Shown piece after piece: positions 63,865 to 64,000 of a stretch of 64,000 nt of DNA. Numbering within the stretch: the stretch's first letter is position 1; each line of letters begins with the position of its first letter. The notes under the pieces were generated by a model that saw only the letters and a program-made list of their open reading frames with translations, was not told the DNA's origin and ran no database searches. The stretch is from Thermaerobacter sp. PB12/4term (GTDB lineage Bacteria > Bacillota > Sulfobacillia > Thermaerobacterales > Thermaerobacteraceae). The stretch spans positions 1,922,001 through 1,986,000 of the forward strand of contig NZ_CP048407.1 in the NCBI RefSeq assembly GCF_003403315.2, in the 5' to 3' direction. Both the position numbers and the translations under genes were made by a program.

Positions 63865-63891
63865 TGGACGGCCGTACCGGCGGCGGTCACG

Positions 63892-64000
63892 TCAACCCCG
63901 GAAAGCGCCGCCCGCCTGCTCGTTGGCCGTGGCCGACTGCCATTTGGCGGAGTAGTTCTCCGCCGGGTTGTAGCTCTGGGCCGTGGCGCCATACTGGGCA
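63892..64000 (-). CDS. C-terminal part of a small hypothetical protein, cut by the window edge
   Basis: The last ~35 codons of a minus-strand gene are visible ([19 protein letters not shown], then [16 protein letters not shown] and stop). The Ala/Gln/Asn-rich, charge-poor composition is different from the surrounding enzymes and recalls small abundant spore or stress proteins, but no family can be named from this fragment. A terminator follows directly. Confidence 0.6.
   Translation of the reverse strand, partial: AQYGATAQSYNPAENYSAKWQSATANEQAGGAFRG

Overview
The window reads as chromosome of a very GC-rich, Gram-positive-type (Firmicutes) bacterium, probably a thermophile of the Thermaerobacter kind. 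The lineage call is an inference. It rests on strong AGGAGG-type ribosome sites, GTG, TTG and probably CTG starts, Bacillus-style control elements (two SAM-I/S-box leaders, a yybP-ykoY manganese leader, a GlpP antiterminator with a leader terminator, PhoP-type 11-bp repeats), a sortase/LPXTG pair, a menaquinone pathway, and DUF421/DUF4363/DUF1657 genes of the kind found in spore formers. No rRNA, tRNA, CRISPR array, insertion sequence or prophage was recognised.

Layout. 1-2.1 kb: end of a histidine kinase, a SHOCT protein and a response regulator. 2.1-5.1 kb: menE, divergent from an acetamidase/formamidase. 5.2-5.9 kb: a Doc-type toxin with an AbrB-type antitoxin. 6.1-10.4 kb: a second two-component system, an ABC-2 exporter and a 38-residue membrane peptide. 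10.4-11.7 kb: a small membrane protein and a decayed FAD-oxidase end. 11.7-22.4 kb, all on the minus strand: a TcyP-like symporter, menB, a menD-menH fusion, menF and menA. 22.4-32.2 kb: a sulfur cluster with two opposed SAM-I leaders, one for a MetF-type fusion plus a PLP enzyme (+), one for metE (-). A sortase and its likely LPXTG substrate sit between them. 32.6-34.8 kb: pncA, an OmpR-type regulator and a peroxiredoxin, translationally coupled. 34.9-42.9 kb (-): arsC-glpP, then a leader terminator and glpF-dhaKLM-glpK-glpD. 43.3-49.9 kb (-): phoU, pstBACS and a PhoR-like kinase, with a PhoP-type repeat array before pstS. 50-57 kb: a cupredoxin lipoprotein, DUF190/crcB, a manganese-switched TerC gene, fumC, a hendecad coiled-coil protein and a beta-lactamase-fold lipoprotein. 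57-64 kb: DUF4363, DUF1657, DUF421, a dCMP deaminase, a DUF2203 protein, an MBL hydrolase, lipB and lipA, and a gene running off the right edge.

How the parts work together. The men genes make menaquinone (menC is absent here; menH is fused to menD). Glycerol enters through GlpF and can flow through GlpK/GlpD. Dihydroxyacetone would be phosphorylated by DhaKLM, and the order suggests all of this is read from the GlpP-controlled leader. Phosphate uptake (PstSCAB-PhoU) is probably run by the nearby PhoR with a PhoP-type regulator, possibly the one encoded next to pncA about 14 kb away. Methionine genes are governed by SAM through transcription termination. A recurrent oddity is that many ordinary enzymes (MenD, MenE, MenF, MetE, GlpD, LipA, LipB and the MetF fusion) carry long Ala/Gly/Pro-rich tails or insertions that leave the catalytic motifs intact.
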